A stretch of 10,946 bases of DNA from Candidatus Bathyarchaeota archaeon (lineage in GTDB: Archaea > Thermoproteota > Bathyarchaeia > 40CM-2-53-6 > RBG-13-38-9), in contig JAGTQO010000027.1 of assembly GCA_018396565.1 (NCBI GenBank), positions 6,510-17,455 on the forward strand. The letters run 5' to 3'. Each line of letters opens with the position of its first letter. Within the stretch, counting starts at the first letter, position 1. The notes beneath the pieces were generated by a model, which had not been told where the DNA came from, did not search any database, and was given only the letters and a program-made list of their open reading frames with translations. Of this stretch, positions 1-6,989 are shown piece after piece. The position numbers were made by a program, and so were the translations under genes.

Positions 1-1
1 A

Positions 2-1000
2 GGTAGTGGAAAGACCACTGGAACAGTCAAACTAGCCAGATTCTACCAGAAGAGAGGTATGAGGCCGGCCATCATATGCACAGACACATTCAGACCTGGA
101 GCCTTCGACCAGCTCAAGCAGCTAGCCGACAAGGTTGGAATAGCGACTGTAGGCCCTGAAGGTGTGAAGGAACCTGAGAAGATAGCTGAGAGGGGCCTCA
201 AGATTCTTCGTGGGAAAGGATTCGACACTATAATCATCGACACCGCAGGAAGGCATAAGAACGAGAAAGATCTGATGGAGGAGATGCGTAGACTATCCGA
301 GACAATAAGACCCAATGAAATTATTCTTGTAATCGACGGAACCATAGGCCAGCAGGCAGCCACCCAGGCTTCAGCCTTCAACCAGACAACACCCATAGGC
401 TCCATATACGTTACAAAACTCGACGGCTCAGCGAAAGGCGGCGGAGCCCTCTCAGCAGTTGCAGCGACAGGAGCGAAGATAAAATTCATAGGAACAGGGG
501 AAGGGATCGACGACATCGAACAGTTCACACCAGCAAAGTTTGTTGGGAGACTCTTAGGTATGGGGGATATTCAATCCCTCGTCGAAAGAGTAAGAGAAGC
601 TGAACTAAACTTATCCAAGAGCAGAACCAAAGAGATCCTCCGTGGAAAGTTCACACTCAAGGACATGTATGAACAGATGGAGGCCATTAGGAAGATGGGT
701 CCTCTAAGAAAAATCTGGAGCATGATCCCTGGAGGATACAATATTCCCGAAGAGATGGCTGAGATAGCGGAGAAGAGATTCGACTCCTGGAGGGTCATAA
801 TACAGTCCATGAATAGGGAGGAGATAGAGAACCCAAAGATCATAGACTCCTCAAGAATCAGAAGGATAGCCAGAGGTTCAGGTAGAAGCGAAAAAGACGT
901 CAAGGAACTTTTAGACCAGTATGGAGCGATGAGGAGAATGTTGAAGTTGATGAAGAGACGTCAGCCAGCCGTGCTCAGGAAGCTCCAATTACAGTCATAG
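2..1000 (+). CDS. srp54: Signal recognition particle 54 kDa protein (SRP54/Ffh), 5' partial
   Basis: SRP54 is the GTPase of the signal recognition particle. It binds 7S RNA and signal peptides and docks with FtsY at the membrane. The reading frame is open from base 2 and starts inside the P-loop (GSGKTT, fragment residues 1-6), so the N domain and start codon lie upstream of the window. The other GTPase motifs follow in order: DTFRPGAFDQL, DTAGRH, DGTIGQQA, TKLDGSAKGGGALS (the NKxD-equivalent TKLD) and GTGE. The M domain comes next, with the methionine-rich MGPLRKIWSMIPGG segment and the RNA-binding SRIRRIARGSG motif near the C terminus. The basic tail ends at a TAG. About 330 residues are visible, which fits a protein of about 440-450 residues without its N-terminal 100 or so. 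The ATG at 59 is internal. No frameshift or missing motif is seen. Confidence 0.97.
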   Translation, partial: GSGKTTGTVKLARFYQKRGMRPAIICTDTFRPGAFDQLKQLADKVGIATVGPEGVKEPEKIAERGLKILRGKGFDTIIIDTAGRHKNEKDLMEEMRRLSETIRPNEIILVIDGTIGQQAATQASAFNQTTPIGSIYVTKLDGSAKGGGALSAVAATGAKIKFIGTGEGIDDIEQFTPAKFVGRLLGMGDIQSLVERVREAELNLSKSRTKEILRGKFTLKDMYEQMEAIRKMGPLRKIWSMIPGGYNIPEEMAEIAEKRFDSWRVIIQSMNREEIENPKIIDSSRIRRIARGSGRSEKDVKELLDQYGAMRRMLKLMKRRQPAVLRKLQLQS

Positions 1001-1017
1001 GCCAGACTTCAGAATCA

Positions 1018-1025
1018 TTTATAAG
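1018..1025 (+). promoter_or_regulatory. Probable TATA box for the eL21-rpoF unit
   Basis: TTTATAAG lies in the 73-base gap between SRP54 and eL21, about 50 bases before the eL21 ATG. This is a good match to an archaeal TATA box. Transcription would start about 25 bases downstream, near 1045, and give a short leader containing the GGAG ribosome binding site. The placement is inferred from sequence only. Confidence 0.5.
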
Positions 1026-1063
1026 ATGAACATATAGATGTCCAAACCTAATAGGTAAAGGCT

Positions 1064-1067
1064 GGAG
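1064..1067 (+). promoter_or_regulatory. Ribosome binding site of eL21
   Basis: GGAG lies six bases before the ATG at 1074. This is the expected Shine-Dalgarno spacing and supports that start. Confidence 0.5.
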
Positions 1068-1073
1068 TAGTAG

Positions 1074-1379
1074 ATGGCGAAGTCTAAAGGTTACCGGGCA
1101 TCGACAAGGTCCCTCCTCAGGAAGAAGCCGCGGCAAAGGGGTAAGATAGGCTTGAGTAGAATCCTCCAACCATACAAGATCGGCGACAAAGTAGTCATAA
1201 AGATAGAGCCCAGCGTCCATAGGGGAATGCCGCATAAAAGGTTTCATGGAAAAGTAGGAACCATAAAACAGAAGAGGGGCCGAAGCTACATCGTATCAGT
1301 CTCCACAGGAGGGAGGGAGAAGCAGGTCATAGCTAGACCTGAACACCTTAAACCTTTCGAAGGGCTGGGTTATGCCTAG
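1074..1379 (+). CDS. rpl21e: 50S ribosomal protein L21e (eL21)
   Basis: eL21 is a large-subunit ribosomal protein found in archaea and eukaryotes but not in bacteria. The 101-residue product has the expected length and pattern. It has a very basic N terminus (MAKSKGYRASTRSLLRKK), then an SH3-like barrel with YKIGDKVVIKIEPSVHRGMPHKRFHGKVGTI, which is the family signature. The end reads VIARPEHLKPF. The ATG has a GGAG site six bases upstream and a TATA-like box farther up. The last eight bases overlap the start of rpoF, so the two are probably co-transcribed and translationally coupled. The eL21-rpoF-DUF655-ksgA order is a known archaeal arrangement, which strengthens all four calls. Confidence 0.96.
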   Translation: MAKSKGYRASTRSLLRKKPRQRGKIGLSRILQPYKIGDKVVIKIEPSVHRGMPHKRFHGKVGTIKQKRGRSYIVSVSTGGREKQVIARPEHLKPFEGLGYA

Positions 1380-1704
1380 AAAAATACTTGAAGTAACTGA
1401 AGTCACAGTCGCCGAGGTTGGAAAGATACTTGAACGTGCAAAGGAGGGGGAACTCGGAGAGTTCCAGAGAAGAGTCTTAGAATATGCACAGAAATTCTCC
1501 AAATTGAAATCTGATAAGGCGAAGAAACTGATGAAAGAGTTGACGTCAAACTTTCCAGTCGAAAGTAGAGAAGCTGCCCAAATAGTGAATTGCATGCCTA
1601 AGACGGTGGGGGAACTCAGAGCGATACTGACTGTCAAAGGAAAGATCTATGCAACAGAACAACTCCAGGAGATAATAAAAACCATAGACAAGTATAGGGA
1701 TTGA
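1372..1704 (+). CDS. rpoF: DNA-directed RNA polymerase subunit F (Rpo4/Rpb4)
   Basis: Rpo4 pairs with Rpo7 (RpoE) to form the stalk of archaeal RNA polymerase, which contacts emerging RNA and helps initiation and termination. The 110-residue product matches the family in length. Its N-terminal strand segment (ILEVTEVTVAEVGKIL) contacts Rpo7. The helical HRDC-like C-terminal part contains ESREAAQIVNCMPKTVGELRAIL, the most recognisable stretch, and LQEIIKTIDKY. The ATG sits inside the end of eL21, overlapping by eight bases, with no clear ribosome binding site of its own, so coupling to eL21 translation is likely. No rpoE gene is in the window. Confidence 0.95.
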   Translation: MPRKILEVTEVTVAEVGKILERAKEGELGEFQRRVLEYAQKFSKLKSDKAKKLMKELTSNFPVESREAAQIVNCMPKTVGELRAILTVKGKIYATEQLQEIIKTIDKYRD

Positions 1705-1738
1705 CCAAACAAAGCAGACGAAACTGGCTCTGAGGAAA

Positions 1739-1751
1739 ACCTTTTTCTTAA
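1739..1751 (+). terminator. Possible T-rich terminator after rpoF
   Basis: The run CCTTTTTCTTAAA begins about 35 bases after the rpoF stop in the 149-base gap before DUF655. T-rich stretches end many archaeal transcripts. No stable hairpin precedes it, and the same bases could be part of a promoter, so support is weak. Confidence 0.25.
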
Positions 1752-1762
1752 ACAAGCTATAC

Positions 1763-1770
1763 CTTTAAAG
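1763..1770 (+). promoter_or_regulatory. Possible TATA box upstream of the DUF655-ksgA unit
   Basis: CTTTAAAG lies 84 bases before the GTG at 1854 and 117 before the GTG at 1887. If used, transcription would start near 1795 and leave a leader of about 60 to 90 bases. The motif is short and AT-rich, so this is tentative. Confidence 0.3.
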
Positions 1771-1853
1771 TTGAAGAGTAGAATTGACCCTCTCCCCTAA
1801 AGCTGAAGAAAAATCGCCGAGAGCAACCTATCTGTTCTACAAATGAGTACAGT

Positions 1854-2510
1854 GTGAGTAATCGATATGCAGGAGGCAGAGAGGGGGTGTCTGTTTATAA
1901 AAGGATGAATGAAGATAGGGGAACGAGCAAATTTATAGAACATGACATCTACGCAAAGAGAATGTATGAGGAGTATGCTTATGTTCTAGACTATCTCCCA
2001 ACAGGTAGAGATGTGCATGAGAGGTATGGGCATGTGGTTGCTCCTACAGTTCAGACCGTGGGAGAGAGCCACTTCACCCTACTTGAACTTGAACTCAAAC
2101 CTGGAACATCGGTAGCGATGCATGAGAGACTATATGTTGGAAGAGATAAAAGAGACAAGGTTGCCAGAGTACTCGGCAGAATAACTTATGAGGAGTTAAC
2201 TGCTACGGCGAAGGTTGAGCTCCCAGTCATGCTTGAAGAACTTGTTAAAAGACATGAGGGTCGCTTCGTAGAATTCTTCAACAGGTCCCAGCCAATAACC
2301 CCTAGGATGCACGCCCTCGAACTACTCCCAGGAATAGGTAAGAAGTCGATGTGGCAGATAGTCGAGGCCAGGGAGAAGAAACCCTTCCAGAGTTTTAGCG
2401 ACATACAGGCTAGGGCAGGCATATCCGACCCGGTCAAAACAATCGCTAAAAGAATAATTGAAGAGTTGAGTGGAGAATCTAAATATCGAATATTCATAAG
2501 GGTAGCCTGA
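1854..2510 (+). CDS. DUF655 family protein with C-terminal helix-hairpin-helix
   Basis: This is a conserved archaeal protein of unknown function, usually found beside rpoF and ksgA as it is here. The recognisable region starts at EEYAYVLDYLPTGR (residues 40-53) and continues through an OB-fold-like barrel (HFTLLELELKPG, then LYVGRDKRDKVARVLGRITYEEL). The C-terminal third carries a helix-hairpin-helix signature, LELLPGIGKKSMWQIVEAR, then a second hairpin, FSDIQARAGISDPVKTIAKRI. A nucleic-acid-binding role is therefore plausible, possibly in RNA processing or ribosome assembly given the neighbours, but that is inference. The start is uncertain. The GTG at 1854 has no ribosome binding site, whereas the in-frame GTG at 1887 has AGGAGG ten bases upstream. 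An ATG at 1905 is also possible. All three lie before the conserved region. Confidence 0.9.
   Translation: MSNRYAGGREGVSVYKRMNEDRGTSKFIEHDIYAKRMYEEYAYVLDYLPTGRDVHERYGHVVAPTVQTVGESHFTLLELELKPGTSVAMHERLYVGRDKRDKVARVLGRITYEELTATAKVELPVMLEELVKRHEGRFVEFFNRSQPITPRMHALELLPGIGKKSMWQIVEAREKKPFQSFSDIQARAGISDPVKTIAKRIIEELSGESKYRIFIRVA
1871..1876 (+). promoter_or_regulatory. Shine-Dalgarno AGGAGG favouring the GTG start at 1887
   Basis: AGGAGG is the strongest ribosome binding site in the window. It lies inside the longest DUF655 reading frame, ten bases before an in-frame GTG at 1887. This suggests the protein begins at residue 12 of the longest version. Confidence 0.5.
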
Positions 2511-2512
2511 TC

Positions 2513-3310
2513 TTGAGGGAGACATTACCTTCCCAGTTCAAGGCGAGGAGGAGGCTGGGACAAAACTTCTTGGTTGACAGGGAGATACTCGAGAAAATAG
2601 TCTTCTACGCAGATGTTAAAGATGATGACGTTGTGCTCGAAGTAGGTTCCGGAACAGGTTTATTGACGAATCTCCTCCAGGAAAAGGCGAGGAGAGTAAT
2701 AGCCGTAGAGAAAGACCAGAGACTAGTCCAGGTTCTGCGTGAGAGATTCGAGAACAATCCCAAAGTTGAGGTAATAAATGGAGACATTCTGAAGATAGAT
2801 CTCCCTGAATATGATAAGGTTGTGGCGACACCACCATACAACATATCCTCGAAACTACTCTTCATGCTCACCGAGAGGAATTACAAGAGCATGACCTTAA
2901 CATTCCAGAAGGAGTTTGCTGAAAGGCTTATTGCAAAACCTGGGACTGGAGAGTACGGTAGACTTACCGTCATGATAAAACATAGAGCAAACCCAGAGAT
3001 ACTCGACTACATATCGAGAGAGGCCTTCAGGCCAAAGCCCAGAGTCGACTCTGCAATAGTCAGGATCACACCAAAAATTTCTATGCAGAAAATTGATGAA
3101 AAAGTTTTCTCAGACCTCGTCAGAGGACTCTTCACCCAACGCAGGAGAAACCTGAGAAGCGCCCTCAAACACTATGTTGAGAGAAGGACTGGACAATTGT
3201 TTACGGCGATGCCTGATGTGGAATTCATCCATAAAAGGGTCTACCAGCTCAACATCGAAGAATTTGAGGCCCTCACCAGAGAGTTGGAGCCGATCATCAT
3301 TGAAAGATAA
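2513..3310 (+). CDS. ksgA: 16S rRNA adenine dimethyltransferase KsgA/Dim1
   Basis: KsgA/Dim1 uses S-adenosylmethionine to dimethylate two adjacent adenines in helix 45 of 16S rRNA, late in small-subunit assembly. The 265-residue product has the family motifs: LGQNFLVDREILEKIV near the N terminus, motif I LEVGSGTG (residues 42-49), the acidic end of strand 2 (AVEKD, E66), NGDIL (D91), then QKEFAERLIAKPG. The C-terminal half has FRPKPRVDSAIV and LFTQRRRNLRSALKH. Motif IV, usually N-L/P-P-Y, reads T-P-P-Y here (residues 106-109), so the target-adenine-contacting asparagine is a threonine. The start is TTG, two bases after the DUF655 stop. No ATG or GTG is in frame upstream, and the first residues reach the usual N terminus. 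The tight spacing implies co-transcription with DUF655. Confidence 0.95.
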   Translation: MRETLPSQFKARRRLGQNFLVDREILEKIVFYADVKDDDVVLEVGSGTGLLTNLLQEKARRVIAVEKDQRLVQVLRERFENNPKVEVINGDILKIDLPEYDKVVATPPYNISSKLLFMLTERNYKSMTLTFQKEFAERLIAKPGTGEYGRLTVMIKHRANPEILDYISREAFRPKPRVDSAIVRITPKISMQKIDEKVFSDLVRGLFTQRRRNLRSALKHYVERRTGQLFTAMPDVEFIHKRVYQLNIEEFEALTRELEPIIIER

Positions 3311-3328
3311 CGTACAGCATGGTGCATA

Positions 3329-4042
3329 TTGAGATTGAGGGTCAGAGTAGTCTTAGTGGAGCCGGAGCATGAGGGAAATATAGGACTCGTCGCACGCTCC
3401 ATGAAAAACTTCGGATTCAACGACCTCTGGCTTATAAATCCGAAAGTAAACCTAGGCTTAGAAGCAAAAGCATTGGCAAGCAAAGCCCAAGACCTCCTGT
3501 CGAATGTAAAAGTGGTAGAGAACTTGGAGGACGCCCTTGAAGATTGCGGCTATGTAGTGGCTACAACAGCAACAGTCGGGAGGAGTCCGTCAAACATCAA
3601 CAGAGCACATGTGACGTTGAGAGAGTTCAGCCAGAAAATACATAGATTAAACACAAAGGTTGCAGTACTGTTCGGTAGGGAGAGTAGGGGACTAACCAAC
3701 GACGAGATCTCAAGATGTGATTTGGTCGTCCACATACCGACAGATCCAGCTTACAAAACCCTCAACATGGCAGCGGCAGCTTCAATAACACTCTACGAAA
3801 TAAGTGTAGCCAGACAGACGCAGGGAAAGTTTGAATATGCAAGTGGGAGGATGAGGCAGAGGATCCTGGATGTCTTTGAGGAGCTCTCAAAGGAGGTTGG
3901 CCTCCCACCACACAGGATACGCTTAGCAAAAAAAGCTTTGAGAAACGTGATCTCGAGAGGCCCATCTTCAAGGAGGGAGGTGAGCCTGATTCTGGGCACC
4001 CTCAGAAGGGCAACCGATAAGTTAAAGACCAGACGAACATAG
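3329..4042 (+). CDS. SpoU/TrmH-superfamily RNA 2'-O-methyltransferase, TrmJ-like
   Basis: This is a knotted (SPOUT) methyltransferase that transfers methyl from S-adenosylmethionine to a ribose 2'-OH. All three SpoU motifs are present: motif 1 NIGLVARSMKNFG (residues 17-29), motif 2 LFGRESRGLTNDEI (114-127, with the conserved E118 and GL), and motif 3 YKTLNMAAAASI (142-153). The absence of an N-terminal RNA-binding extension and the presence of a helical C-terminal segment (about residues 170-237) fit TrmJ, which methylates nucleotide 32 of tRNA. The exact substrate is inferred from family resemblance. The start is TTG at 3329, or TTG at 3335 in the same frame; no ATG or GTG is in frame after the ksgA stop. 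It lies 18 bases after ksgA and is likely in the same operon. The C terminus is rich in Arg and Lys. Confidence 0.88.
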   Translation: MRLRVRVVLVEPEHEGNIGLVARSMKNFGFNDLWLINPKVNLGLEAKALASKAQDLLSNVKVVENLEDALEDCGYVVATTATVGRSPSNINRAHVTLREFSQKIHRLNTKVAVLFGRESRGLTNDEISRCDLVVHIPTDPAYKTLNMAAAASITLYEISVARQTQGKFEYASGRMRQRILDVFEELSKEVGLPPHRIRLAKKALRNVISRGPSSRREVSLILGTLRRATDKLKTRRT

Positions 4043-4075
4043 CTTTTTGGTAGCTGCACATGTTCAGTATCGATA

Positions 4076-4083
4076 TTTAAATA
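4076..4083 (+). promoter_or_regulatory. Probable TATA box for the uL16 (L10e) unit
   Basis: TTTAAATA lies 42 bases before the uL16 ATG in a 75-base gap. Transcription would start near 4105, giving a very short leader. The nine bases ATAAGATGA overlapping its 3' side also occur at the eL21 promoter. Confidence 0.5.
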
Positions 4084-4117
4084 AGATGACGAATATGTTT
4101 GCCGAAGGCGATCACAG

Positions 4118-4639
4118 ATGAAAGGCAGAAATTACAGGGAGCCTAAAGGAAAACCGTATACCAGAGTAGAGTATATACATGGTCCGCCCACACCGAAAAT
4201 ATCGAAGTTCATAATGGGCGATCCCAAAGGGACATATGAGTATAAGGTGACTTTAATATCTCAAAGCCAAGTTCAGATACGTCACAACGCCCTGGAAGCC
4301 GCCAGGATCGCAGCAAACAAAGTCTTGACAGAGGCCTTGGGTGAGTCAGGTTACCTTCTACATATCAGAGTCTACCCCCACATAGTTTTGAGGGAGAATA
4401 AGATGATAGCGACCGCCGGCGCTGACAGGCTTCAGGAAGGTATGAGGAGAGCCTTCGGCAAACCGATAGGGAGAGCGGCTAGGGTTAAGAACAATCAGGA
4501 ATTGATCGACGTATATATTGGAGCCGGCAATGTTAAGATCGCCCAGAGGGCGCTTGAGGAGTGTTCAAAGAAGTTGCCCATGCCATGCAGGATAGTAGTT
4601 GAGAAGATCGCTGAGGCGCCGAAGGCCGTAGAAGCCTAG
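4118..4639 (+). CDS. rpl10e: 50S ribosomal protein L16/L10e (uL16)
   Basis: uL16, called L10e in archaea, sits near the peptidyl transferase centre and the A-site tRNA in the large subunit. The 173-residue product has the expected length. Typical stretches are the N-terminal RNYREPKGKPYTR, then YIHGPPTPKISKFIMGD, QIRHNALEAARIAANK, RVYPHIVLRENKM and the G-rich AFGKPIGRAARV. The C-terminal KLPMPCRIVVEK also fits the family. The ATG at 4118 is supported by the family N terminus and by AGGCGATCA just upstream, an imperfect match to the 16S rRNA 3' complement. A TATA-like box lies 42 bases upstream, so this gene probably opens a new transcription unit leading into dph2. Confidence 0.96.
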   Translation: MKGRNYREPKGKPYTRVEYIHGPPTPKISKFIMGDPKGTYEYKVTLISQSQVQIRHNALEAARIAANKVLTEALGESGYLLHIRVYPHIVLRENKMIATAGADRLQEGMRRAFGKPIGRAARVKNNQELIDVYIGAGNVKIAQRALEECSKKLPMPCRIVVEKIAEAPKAVEA

Positions 4640-4723
4640 AGAAGGAGCTGGAGACACATAGACAACAATATTGAAAGATCCTTCTCACAATTCAATTTTG
4701 AAATCGACAGGCTTACCGGCGAA

Positions 4724-5680
4724 GTGAAGAGGAGAGGAGCAAGGAGACTACTCATCCAGATGCCGGACGGCCTCAAACCTCACGCCGTCAACATATCGAG
4801 AGAACTCATGGAGAGGACAGGCGCAGAAGTCTACATTTCTGCTGGACCATGTTACGGTGGATGCGATGTTGCAACAGGCCAAGCAAAGATGTTGAATGTT
4901 GACTTGATAGTCCATTACGGCCACACAGAGTTTGTCAGAGTCGACGATTGCCCATCGATATTTCTTGAGGCTAGATCGGAGTCGAGTCTTACGGAGATAC
5001 TCAATAGGTCAGAGAGTAAGATATCCATTTACAGGAAGGTAGGTGTCGCAACAACCGTCCAGCATCTCAATGAACTGGTTAAAGTTGAAGAAAGATTACG
5101 AAGGCTTGGAGTGGAAGCAGTGATCACGCCAAGATGCGGCCGCAACAGATATTGCGGGCAGATAATTGGATGCGACTATACACCGCTCAAAATGGTCATT
5201 GACAAGGTCGAGTCTTTCATGGTCATAGGGAGTAGATTTCACGGTTTAGGCGCATCCCTAGCTGTTGACAAACCAGTAATTTTGGCAGACCCATACATGA
5301 GCAAGGTGACTGAGATGGAGGGGGAGAAGAGGAGTTTGATAAATCGCCGCTACGCTATGATAGAGAGAGCCAAAGGCGCCAAGACCTTCGGCATAATATT
5401 GGGGTCAAAGATCGGCCAGTACAACCATGATACTGCAGACATGTTAAGGAGAACGATCGTAACTAGAGGAAGGGACGCGGTCACAATAGTTGCAGATGAA
5501 GTCTCGCCATCCTCCCTAGAAAACTTTGAGGGGGTAGATGTTTTTGTTAATGCAGCCTGCCCCAGACTTTCAATCGACGACTCGGAGAGGTTCACAAAGC
5601 CACTCTTACTGCCGAAGGAGGCGCTGGTCTCTATCGGAGAGATGAGATGGGAGGAACTCTTGGATCAGGGCCTGATCTAG
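4724..5680 (+). CDS. dph2: Diphthamide biosynthesis enzyme Dph2 (2-(3-amino-3-carboxypropyl)histidine synthase)
   Basis: Archaeal Dph2 is a homodimeric 4Fe-4S enzyme. It cleaves S-adenosylmethionine to add a 3-amino-3-carboxypropyl group to a histidine of elongation factor 2, the first step of diphthamide synthesis. The three cluster cysteines expected of the family are present: GPCYGGCD (C47), GQIIGCDY (C150) and NAACPRLS (C279), numbered from the GTG at 4724. The early motif LLIQMPDGLK and the HYGHTEF segment also fit. The annotated GTG is probably not the true start. The same frame is open upstream to the uL16 stop and encodes FNFEIDRLTGEVKRRGA, which looks like the normal Dph2 N terminus, but it contains no ATG, GTG or TTG. 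An ATA at 4658 with AAGGAG ten bases upstream would give 340 residues, close to the 342 of Pyrococcus Dph2. Confidence 0.94.
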   Translation: MKRRGARRLLIQMPDGLKPHAVNISRELMERTGAEVYISAGPCYGGCDVATGQAKMLNVDLIVHYGHTEFVRVDDCPSIFLEARSESSLTEILNRSESKISIYRKVGVATTVQHLNELVKVEERLRRLGVEAVITPRCGRNRYCGQIIGCDYTPLKMVIDKVESFMVIGSRFHGLGASLAVDKPVILADPYMSKVTEMEGEKRSLINRRYAMIERAKGAKTFGIILGSKIGQYNHDTADMLRRTIVTRGRDAVTIVADEVSPSSLENFEGVDVFVNAACPRLSIDDSERFTKPLLLPKEALVSIGEMRWEELLDQGLI

Positions 5681-5710
5681 AAGACAATTATTGACAGAGA
5701 TCAGAAAGAT

Positions 5711-6370
5711 ATGGGGCCTATGGTCAGGAGAAGAAGGTTAGAGATAGCTCTGGAAAGGGTTGATGCTCATCCTGAGCCGAAAGCATGGTTGGAACAGTAC
5801 ACAATACCGTCAAGAACCGCTTCTGAGATTCTCTCCATCGCAGATATGAACGGGGATATAGATGGTAAGACTGTGGTGGATTTAGGGTGTGGGACCGGTA
5901 GGTTGGCCATAGGGGCGGCTATTCTGGGCGCGGCGAAGGTTATAGGGGTGGATATAGATCTGGAGGCTGTAAAAGTTGCAAAAGCAAATTCGGAGAGACT
6001 CGATGTCGAATATATTACAGATTGGGTCAACGCAGATATCGATGCTGTGATGGGGAGATTCGACACCGCAATAATGAATCCACCATTCGGAACCAAGATA
6101 AGACATTCAGACAGAAGATTTCTCTTGAAAGCCCTATCAATAGCAGACTCAGTATACTCCCTACATAAGAGGTCTACTAGAGACTACTTGCTCAGGCTTA
6201 TCAGGGAGAGGACCCGGAGTTTGACCCTATATGAGATGGAGCTCCAGATACCTAGAACATTCGACTTCCACGAGAGGAGAAGATACATGGTGGAGGTTGA
6301 CCTCTACGTGATGAGAAGTTCCGGTGGAGGGAAACTCGAATCCAAGTCTTCGCATAGTTTATATGAGTAG
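5711..6370 (+). CDS. METTL5-like N6-adenine RNA methyltransferase
   Basis: This is a class I (Rossmann-fold) S-adenosylmethionine methyltransferase. Motif I is VVDLGCGTGRLAIGA (D57-G63 core), followed by VIGVDID with the acidic residue at the end of strand 2. The catalytic NPPFG (residues 123-127) marks amino-group methyltransferases. The N-terminal segment (RRRRLEIALERVDAHPEPKAWLEQYTIPSRTASEIL) and the later HSDRRFL and SVYSLHK stretches match the METTL5 group. Human METTL5 with TRMT112 makes m6A in 18S rRNA, and an rRNA target here is inferred. The ATG at 5711 or the in-frame ATG at 5720 could be the start; both precede the conserved region. It follows dph2 by 30 bases. The last 15 or so residues, after YVMRSS, are a Ser/Gly/Lys-rich tail not typical of the fold. 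Confidence 0.88.
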   Translation: MGPMVRRRRLEIALERVDAHPEPKAWLEQYTIPSRTASEILSIADMNGDIDGKTVVDLGCGTGRLAIGAAILGAAKVIGVDIDLEAVKVAKANSERLDVEYITDWVNADIDAVMGRFDTAIMNPPFGTKIRHSDRRFLLKALSIADSVYSLHKRSTRDYLLRLIRERTRSLTLYEMELQIPRTFDFHERRRYMVEVDLYVMRSSGGGKLESKSSHSLYE

Positions 6371-6381
6371 TCGAAGAATCA

Positions 6382-6987
6382 ATGAGAGGCTCCGACTCAA
6401 AGAATATAAGGTATCTATCGATGTCCAAGAGAAATATTGCTCGTGAAGAGTTTGTGGTACCTGGATCCAGAGTTGGAGTAGTCGAAGAATTCACCCCAGG
6501 CAAAGGAACCTATGAGAGAGACGGCTACATATATTCGGGCATCACAGGATACGCCTCCATAGATCCTGCTGTTAAGAGGGTTGAAGTGAATCCTAAAACG
6601 AAGGTTCCTATACTGCCGATGGAAGGCCAGAACGTTCTAGGTTTCGTGGTTGGAGTCCAAGATAAGATTGCCCTTATAAACATAATCAAGGTTGAGGATA
6701 AACTTCTCTCAACCCCATTCACAGGAATCCTACACATATCCTCCTCAAGCCCTAACTATGAGAGGAACATGAGCGAAATCTTCAAGACCCTAGACTTGGT
6801 GAGGGCGAAGGTGATAAGCACGTCTGAAGGACTCATAAGACTCACGACTGTAGGCAGAAACTTGGGTGTTTTGAAAGCCTACTGCTCCAACTGCGGATAC
6901 CCACTAACCATCACGAGAAGACTCTTGAAATGCCGAAGATGCAACAATGTTGAGAGGAGGAAGTTGGCTGAAGATTATTTGAGGTAG
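6382..6987 (+). CDS. csl4: Exosome complex RNA-binding protein Csl4
   Basis: Csl4 is a cap subunit of the archaeal exosome. It sits on the Rrp41-Rrp42 ring and helps feed RNA into the 3'-5' exonuclease or polyadenylation chamber. The domains are in the expected order. The N-terminal domain has FVVPGSRVGVVEEFTPGKGTY and YSGITG. A central S1-like OB domain follows (roughly residues 70-160, with ILHISS). A C-terminal zinc ribbon has cysteine pairs C168/C171 and C184/C187, numbered from 6382. At 201 residues it is of normal length or slightly long. The first 13 residues look non-conserved, and the ATG at 6421 (MSKRNIAREEF) is an equally good or better start. It lies 11 bases after the methyltransferase stop and two before rpoL, consistent with one operon. 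Confidence 0.94.
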   Translation: MRGSDSKNIRYLSMSKRNIAREEFVVPGSRVGVVEEFTPGKGTYERDGYIYSGITGYASIDPAVKRVEVNPKTKVPILPMEGQNVLGFVVGVQDKIALINIIKVEDKLLSTPFTGILHISSSSPNYERNMSEIFKTLDLVRAKVISTSEGLIRLTTVGRNLGVLKAYCSNCGYPLTITRRLLKCRRCNNVERRKLAEDYLR

Positions 6988-6989
6988 AG

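Noticed and set aside
43..528. A 161-codon minus-strand frame opposite SRP54
   Set aside because: It lies wholly over the conserved GTPase domain of SRP54, has no family resemblance, and is a shadow of the real gene's codon pattern. The same holds for the other minus-strand frames.
5711..6370. The Rossmann methyltransferase as a DNA modification enzyme of a restriction system
   Set aside because: NPPF also occurs in DNA N6-adenine methylases, but the flanking motifs fit METTL5-like RNA enzymes and no nuclease or specificity gene is nearby.
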